In this document: positions 14,430-17,900 of the stretch, piece after piece | Layout: each line of letters starts with the position of its first letter | Position numbering within the stretch: position 1 is the first letter of the stretch | Assembly (NCBI GenBank): GCA_964571275.1 | Contig: CAZNCQ010000137.1 | Location: forward strand, 1 to 17,900 | Origin: DASRQZ01 sp964571275 | GTDB lineage: Bacteria > Myxococcota_A > Polyangia > Fen-1088 | Direction of reading: 5' to 3' | Length of the DNA: 17,900 nucleotides | The notes under the pieces: model-generated | Told to the model about the DNA's origin: nothing | Database searches by the model: none | The model's input: only the letters and a program-made list of their open reading frames with translations | Position numbers and translations under genes: made by a program

Positions 14430-14458
14430 TTGTCGCGGCAGCGCGAAAATGCTAACCT
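14430..14458 (+). promoter_or_regulatory. Candidate sigma-70-type promoter for the diguanylate cyclase
   Basis: TTGTCG (14430-14435), a 17-bp spacer and TAACCT (14453-14458), with TG one base before the -10 box. The -10 match is only partial (3 of 6), and support comes mainly from spacing, the extended TG and the local AT rise. Confidence 0.3.
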
Positions 14459-14525
14459 TCAGTCCGCTAGTTTTGCCCGGCATGTTGCTTGCTTTTGGTG
14501 AGCTCCGGAGAGTGGACAGGCATCC

Positions 14526-15206
14526 ATGAAACTTGCGACAGCGAAAAAGACCGGATCGAAGCCGCGCCCAGACGATGATCTCGAGGGGCAGCTCGTGCGG
14601 GTGTCCCGCCAGAACGCCGTCCTGCGCAAAGAGATCGCCCGGCTCCAGGCGTATCGCGCGATGGCGTACCGCGACCCCCTGACCGGGCTATGGAATCGCC
14701 GCTACTTCGAGGAGCGCCTCAAGGAGGAGATCAGCCGCTCGCAGCGCGCGGGCAGCAGCCGCAAATTCTCGGTGCTCGTGGTCGACATCAACGACTTCAA
14801 GGAGATCAACGACACGCACGGCCACCAGATGGGCGATCGCTTGCTCAAGTGGGTCGGCGTTTTTCTGACCGATCACTTGCGCACACATGACGTTCCTTGC
14901 CGCACGGGCGGCGACGAGTTCACGGTGCTGCTGCCCGATCTCTCGTCGGAGGATTGCGGCCGCATCACGGCCCGCCTGCGCGATCAGCTGCAGGCGGCGA
15001 ACGCCGGACGCGACATCCCCGTCGCGCTGAGCCTGGGGACGGCGAGCTGGCCCGAAGAGGGCGCGGCGGCCGAGGCGCTGATCGCCGCCGCTGACGAGGC
15101 CATGTACGTCGACAAGCGGCGCCAGAAGGCGGCGAAGGCGATCGCGGCCTCGGGCCTGTCCGCCGCCGACAAACCGATAGCGGGCCGCCTGGTCCCGTCG
15201 GCCTGA
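14526..15206 (+). CDS. Soluble GGDEF diguanylate cyclase
   Basis: A 226-residue cytoplasmic protein predicted to make cyclic di-GMP from two GTP. A short basic/acidic N-terminus and a coiled-coil-like helix (about 20-45) lead into the GGDEF domain (about 48-205). It opens with DPLTGLWNRRYF, has the metal-binding VVDINDFKEIND (Asp87 and following) and an intact GGDEF motif (128-132). The inhibitory I-site RxxD is present as Arg119-Thr-His-Asp122, five residues before GGDEF, so product feedback is likely. No sensory domain or membrane segment is present; the N-terminal coiled coil may dimerise it or dock to a partner. The C-terminal 25 residues are Ala-rich and unstructured. Ribosome-binding signal before ATG 14526 is weak. 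A stem-loop follows the stop codon directly. Confidence 0.94.
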   Translation: MKLATAKKTGSKPRPDDDLEGQLVRVSRQNAVLRKEIARLQAYRAMAYRDPLTGLWNRRYFEERLKEEISRSQRAGSSRKFSVLVVDINDFKEINDTHGHQMGDRLLKWVGVFLTDHLRTHDVPCRTGGDEFTVLLPDLSSEDCGRITARLRDQLQAANAGRDIPVALSLGTASWPEEGAAAEALIAAADEAMYVDKRRQKAAKAIAASGLSAADKPIAGRLVPSA

Positions 15207-15226
15207 GCGGCGCGCCACGGCGCCGC
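15207..15226 (+). terminator. Stem-loop directly after the diguanylate cyclase
   Basis: GCGGCGC (15207-15213), 6-nt loop, GCGCCGC (15220-15226), starting at the base after the cyclase stop. No T-run follows and the next gene starts 12 bp later, so it may attenuate rather than end transcription. Confidence 0.4.
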
Positions 15227-15238
15227 CAGTGACTCTGA

Positions 15239-15910
15239 ATGGGACGAGAAGCCGCCTGCCGGGCTCGCCTCGACGGTAAGAGCGCGCGCGGCAAGGCGCT
15301 GCTGGAGACCAGCGAGCTCGTCTTTCGGGGCGACTTTCGCGTGGTGGTCCCGTTGCGCGAGATCGCCGCCGTCGAGGCCGACGCGTCGGACCTGACGGTG
15401 ACCTGGGGCGCGCTGGACGCGAAGAAGAAGCAGACGCTGGTGCTGGAGCTGGGCCAGCACGCGCGCAGCTGGGCGGAGCGGATCCGCAATCCGCCGAGTC
15501 GGCTCGACAAGCTCGGGGTCAAGGCGACGTCGACGGTCGCGCTGATCGGCGGCAAGCGCGCCTTTGCCGGAGCGGATCTGCGCGCGTTCGTCGATGAGCT
15601 CAACGAGCGGGGCGCGACGATTCTGAAGGGCGCGCCGACGGGCCACGAGACGGACCTGGTGGTGTTTCTGCCCGTCGAGGAACGCGCGAGTCTGGCGCAG
15701 ATCGCGCAGCAGGCCGGGGCGCTCCGATCGGGCGGTGCGCTGTGGACGTTGCGCCTCAAGGGTGCCGGCGCTGCGGTCGGTGAAGGCGACGTGCGAAGCG
15801 CGGCGCGCGCCGCGGGGCTGGCGGACGTGAAGGTGGCGGCGTTCTCGAAGGCGCGCACCGCCGACAAGTTCGTCGTGCCGGTCGCCGCCCGCGGCGCGCG
15901 CCGCGGTTAG
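15239..15910 (+). CDS. Conserved hypothetical protein, DUF3052-like C-terminal half
   Basis: A 223-residue soluble protein. The N-terminal part (about 8-85) starts with ARLDGKSARGKALLETSEL and FRGDFRVVVPLREI, a small beta-rich, PH-like pattern ending in WAERIRNPPSRLDKLGVK. The second half (about 95-218) resembles DUF3052-type proteins: an ALIGG strand, a DLVVFLP strand, GALWTLRLKG, and the ending AAGLADVKVAAFSK followed by KFVVPVA. I recognise this two-part arrangement as a widespread uncharacterised family and not as an enzyme; no catalytic residues stand out. It starts at ATG 15239, 32 bp after the cyclase stop, so it may be co-transcribed. Its stop overlaps that of egtD tail-to-tail by 4 bp (15907-15910). 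Confidence 0.65.
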   Translation: MGREAACRARLDGKSARGKALLETSELVFRGDFRVVVPLREIAAVEADASDLTVTWGALDAKKKQTLVLELGQHARSWAERIRNPPSRLDKLGVKATSTVALIGGKRAFAGADLRAFVDELNERGATILKGAPTGHETDLVVFLPVEERASLAQIAQQAGALRSGGALWTLRLKGAGAAVGEGDVRSAARAAGLADVKVAAFSKARTADKFVVPVAARGARRG

Positions 15911-16929
15911 CCCACGCGCCAGAGCGACAGCGCGAAGTCGCCCGCTCGATCGGTCCACCAGCCGGCGGGGGCGAAGCCGCTCGCGCTCAGCTCGCGCTCC
16001 AGGGGCTCGCGCTGGAACTTGGTGCTGATCTCGGTGCGCATCTCCTCACCAGCGGCAAAGCGCACGTCCAGATCGAGCGCGGCGACGCGCACGGTCTGCT
16101 CGACGCGCGAGCGCAGTCGGATGTCGACCAGCTCCTGCTCGGGATCGAAGGCGGCGAGATGCTCGAAGCGGTGTTCGACGAAGTCGGCGTCGAGGTCGCG
16201 GTTGAGCACACGCAGCACGTTGCGGTTGAACGCCGCCGTGATACCGCGAGAGTCGTTGTACGCGGCGTCGAGCCGCGCACGATCCTTGACCAGGTCGGTG
16301 CCGACCAGGAAGAAGCCGCCCGCGCCCAGCAGATCGCGCAGCTCGCCCAGCAGTCGGACGCGCGCCTCGACCGGAAAGTTGCCGATCGTGCTCCCGAGGA
16401 ACGCCATCAGCGTCCGTCCTTCGTGCGGGATCTCGCCCAGGTGCAGGTCGAAGTCTCCCACGACGGCGTGGACCGCCAGGCGAGGATACTCGTCCAGCAG
16501 CGCCGCCCCCGCCGCCTCGAGCGCCGGGCGACAGACGTCGAACGGCACGAAGGTCTCCAGCGTCCCAGCGGCGTCGAGCGCGTCGATGAGGAGCCGCGTC
16601 TTGTCCGACGTGCCCGCGCCGAGCTCGACGAGCGTGCGCGCGCCGGTGATGGCCGCGATCTCGGCGGCCCGCACGCGCAGGATCGCGCGCTCCCGCCGCG
16701 TGAGGTAGTACTCGGGCAAGCTGGTGATCGCGTCGAAGAGCGCCGACCCGCGCTCATCGTAGAACCACTTGGGCGGCAGCTCCTTGGGCCGCCGGGTCAG
16801 GCCGCGCCGCGCCTCGGCGCGCAGCAGCGCCAGGCGGTCCGCCTCTTCGATGAGCACGTCGAGCGTGAAGCGGCGTCGGCTGGGATATCCCAGCACCGGC
16901 GCCGAAGATTCGGTGCGCAAGGACCCCAT
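15907..16929 (-). CDS. egtD: L-histidine N-alpha-methyltransferase EgtD (ergothioneine biosynthesis)
   Basis: Catalyses the triple methylation of L-histidine to hercynine with S-adenosylmethionine, the first step of ergothioneine synthesis, in the cytoplasm. The 340-residue product shows PKELPPKWFYDERGS (Tyr57), LPEYYLTRRE (72-80), SAM loop ELGAGTSDKT (103-110), STIGNF (Asn184), the AYND segment (223-226) that binds histidine, and the C-terminal MRTEISTKF with Glu300 and Ser302 of the histidine-binding site. These are the EgtD hallmarks. I chose ATG 16929: it gives a normal family length. Upstream in-frame ATGs (17040, 17070) would add 37 or 47 residues unlike the family and overlap the opposite gene. 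No egtB or other ergothioneine gene is in the window. A consensus -35 with a dyad lies just upstream. Confidence 0.93.
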   Translation of the reverse strand: MGSLRTESSAPVLGYPSRRRFTLDVLIEEADRLALLRAEARRGLTRRPKELPPKWFYDERGSALFDAITSLPEYYLTRRERAILRVRAAEIAAITGARTLVELGAGTSDKTRLLIDALDAAGTLETFVPFDVCRPALEAAGAALLDEYPRLAVHAVVGDFDLHLGEIPHEGRTLMAFLGSTIGNFPVEARVRLLGELRDLLGAGGFFLVGTDLVKDRARLDAAYNDSRGITAAFNRNVLRVLNRDLDADFVEHRFEHLAAFDPEQELVDIRLRSRVEQTVRVAALDLDVRFAAGEEMRTEISTKFQREPLERELSASGFAPAGWWTDRAGDFALSLWRVG

Positions 16930-16935
16930 GCAGGC

Positions 16936-16964
16936 TTCGTAATCGCCCAGCCCCCTGGTGTCAA
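16936..16964 (-). promoter_or_regulatory. Candidate egtD promoter, possibly leaderless
   Basis: On the minus strand TTGACA (16964-16959, full consensus), a 17-bp spacer and TACGAA (16941-16936, partial). The expected start point, about 7 bp below the -10 box, falls at or next to ATG 16929, so the transcript could be leaderless. This fits the lack of a good ribosome-binding site before 16929. Confidence 0.45.
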
Positions 16965-16970
16965 CCAGGG
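16953..16970. promoter_or_regulatory. Perfect dyad over the egtD -35 box, candidate operator
   Basis: CCCTGGT (16953-16959), spacer GTCA, ACCAGGG (16964-16970): 7 of 7 pairs. It covers the TTGACA box, so a dimeric protein bound here would block RNA polymerase at egtD, and it lies 69 bp from the start of the divergent Cys-rich gene. The regulator is not visible. Confidence 0.5.
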
Positions 16971-17038
16971 AAACCGCCGCGCCGGAAACATCTCCGGGAC
17001 CGATTGGCAGATCGTCGATCGTGACCACCTTCAAAGCC

Positions 17039-17278
17039 ATGGACCGAACGCTCTGCGAAGTTTGCGGCAACCACTACGACAAGGCATTCGAGATCAAGAT
17101 CCACTCGGTGTCGCACGTTTTCGACAGCTTCGAGTGCGCCATTCAGGCGTTGGCCCCAATTTGCGCCCACTGCGGCTGCCGGGTGATCGGCCACGGCGTC
17201 GAGCAGTCGGGACAGATGTTCTGCTGCGCCCATTGCGCCGGGGAGAGCGGCGTCGCGGGCCTGCGCGACCGGGTCTGA
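17039..17278 (+). CDS. Small Cys-rich, probably zinc-binding protein
   Basis: A 79-residue protein with nine cysteines: Cys6 and Cys9 (CEVC), Cys33 in FDSFECAI, Cys42/Cys45/Cys47 in ICAHCGC, and Cys62/Cys63/Cys66 in FCCAHC. Several His (His12, His44, His52, His65) stand nearby. The CxxC and HCGC/CCAHC pairs look like a zinc ribbon or metallothionein-like metal site. The text MDRTLCEVCGNHYDKAF... CGCRVIGHGVE matches a widespread small-protein family that I recall as metallothionein-related, but not with certainty. I chose ATG 17039, since the family starts close to the first CxxC; GTG 16958 in the same frame would add 27 unlike residues. It is divergent from egtD, with 109 bp between starts. 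Its stop is 2 bp from the sucB stop. Confidence 0.75.
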   Translation: MDRTLCEVCGNHYDKAFEIKIHSVSHVFDSFECAIQALAPICAHCGCRVIGHGVEQSGQMFCCAHCAGESGVAGLRDRV

Positions 17279-17280
17279 AG

Positions 17281-17900
17281 CTAGATCTCCAGCAGGATGC
17301 GGTCAGGCTCCTCGACGCATTCCTTGATGCGCACCAGGAACTGCACCGCCTCGCGGCCGTCGACCAGGCGGTGGTCGTACGAGAGCGCCAGGTACATCAT
17401 CGCTTTCAGAACGATCTGATCGCCGGCGGCGACCGGACGCTTCTGGATCGCGTGCAGGCCCAGGATCCCGCTCTGTGGCGGGTTGAGAATCGGCGTCGAC
17501 AGCATCGAGCCGTAAACGCCGCCGTTCGAGATCGTGAAGGTTCCGCCCTCGAGGTCCTTCATCATCAGCTTGTTGTCGCGCGCGCGCACCGCCAGGTCGC
17601 CGATCGTCTTCTCGAGCTCGGCGAACGACAGGCGGTCGGCGTCGCGCACCACGGGCACGACCAAACCCTTGCCGCCGCCGACGGCAACGCCGATGTCATA
17701 GTGGTCTTTGTAGACGATATCGGTGCCGCGGATCTCGGCGTTGACCGCCGGAAACGTGCGCAGCGCCTCGATCGCCGCCTTCACGAAGAACGACATGAAG
17801 CCCAGCTTCACGCCGTGCTGCTTGAGAAACCGCTCTTGATAGCGTTCGCGCAGCGCGAGCACCTTGCTCATGTCGACCTCGTTGAAGGTCGTGAGGATCG
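17281..17900 (-). CDS. sucB: Dihydrolipoamide acyltransferase E2, 2-oxoglutarate type (partial)
   Basis: The C-terminal 205 residues of an E2 component, cut by the window end. The visible part is the acyltransferase core: ILTTFNEVDMSKV, GFMSFFVKA, FPAVNAEIRG, TISNGGVYGSMLSTPILNPPQ, and the active-site DHRLVDGREA with the catalytic His. Wording is closest to SucB, the succinyltransferase of the 2-oxoglutarate dehydrogenase complex, which moves the succinyl group from lipoamide to CoA in the TCA cycle. The pyruvate-type E2 is less likely because of the NPPQSGILG and LTTFNEVDM text. The lipoyl and E3-binding domains must lie beyond the window. The internal ATG at 17871 is not the start, because the family sequence continues upstream of it. 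Confidence 0.93.
   Translation of the reverse strand, partial: ILTTFNEVDMSKVLALRERYQERFLKQHGVKLGFMSFFVKAAIEALRTFPAVNAEIRGTDIVYKDHYDIGVAVGGGKGLVVPVVRDADRLSFAELEKTIGDLAVRARDNKLMMKDLEGGTFTISNGGVYGSMLSTPILNPPQSGILGLHAIQKRPVAAGDQIVLKAMMYLALSYDHRLVDGREAVQFLVRIKECVEEPDRILLEI

Larger units (their letters stand above)
14220..14525. other. 306-bp divergent intergenic region
   Basis: No gene is supported here. It holds the ribosome-binding site of the YeaQ-type gene, a 24-bp near-perfect palindrome (14338-14361), directly after it a tandem 7-mer GACGTGC twice (14363-14376), a T7 run (14425-14431) and a candidate promoter toward the diguanylate cyclase. AT content rises at 14421-14500 compared with the surroundings, as expected for a promoter. 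I do not see a c-di-GMP or other riboswitch fold. Confidence 0.5.

Noticed and set aside
14400..14525. c-di-GMP riboswitch upstream of the diguanylate cyclase
   Set aside because: I could not find the conserved paired helices of such a riboswitch; the stretch is short and looks like a plain promoter region.
16930..17070. Longer EgtD N-terminus starting at 17070 or 17040
   Set aside because: The added residues do not resemble the family, exceed its normal length, run over the promoter-like sequence and dyad, and overlap the Cys-rich gene.

Overview
The window is very GC-rich with dense, mostly overlapping genes and G/C-ended codons. The mix of genes points to a Gram-negative, soil-type bacterium of the Myxococcota/Deltaproteobacteria kind: a large TPR sensor kinase, a Gly-rich-linker lipoprotein, a GH5 mannanase-like lipoprotein, a CehA/McbA-type PHP hydrolase, a CgeB-like glycosyltransferase, EgtD and a 2-oxoacid dehydrogenase E2. 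This placement is inferred from gene content and composition; there is no rRNA or other marker gene. I see no tRNA, rRNA, CRISPR array, transposase or integrase.

Layout. (1) 5-3561, plus: a TPR-rich membrane histidine kinase and an overlapping small receiver-like protein, together a two-component-type pair. (2) 3583-4559, minus: a double-ACT GcvR-like protein and an unrecognised 139-aa protein, probably co-transcribed. (3) 4757-13111, plus: a long run of closely packed genes: DUF457/YdjM-like membrane protein, tandem-repeat lipoprotein, Abi-alpha (DUF4393) protein, MgtE magnesium transporter, GH5 mannanase-like lipoprotein (apparently with a CTG start), membrane-anchored PHP metallohydrolase, CgeB-type glycosyltransferase. 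From mgtE onward the junctions are -4, +11 and -1 bp, so those four genes are very likely one transcript. (4) 13090-14219, minus: a family-2 glycosyltransferase whose 3' end overlaps the CgeB-type gene, and a GlsB/YeaQ-type small membrane protein, with strong inverted repeats between them. (5) 14526-15910, plus: a soluble GGDEF diguanylate cyclase and a conserved hypothetical. The region between (4) and (5) is a 306-bp divergent intergenic stretch carrying a 24-bp near-perfect palindrome. (6) 15907-17278: egtD (minus) and a divergent 79-aa Cys-rich protein (plus), separated by a promoter with a dyad across its -35 box. (7) 17281-17900, minus: the C-terminal part of a sucB-type E2 gene, cut by the window edge.

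Working together. The mgtE-GH5-PHP-CgeB block combines ion uptake, an exported glycan hydrolase, an exported phosphoesterase/amidohydrolase-like enzyme and a glycosyltransferase; a role in handling or modifying an envelope or external polysaccharide is a reasonable but unproven reading. The Abi-alpha gene directly upstream raises the question of a defence or stress role. The egtD/Cys-rich pair suggests a thiol or metal stress theme. The strongest sequence-level observations outside coding regions are the dyad on the egtD -35 box, the 24-bp palindrome upstream of the diguanylate cyclase and yeaQ-type genes, and the CTG start of the GH5 lipoprotein.
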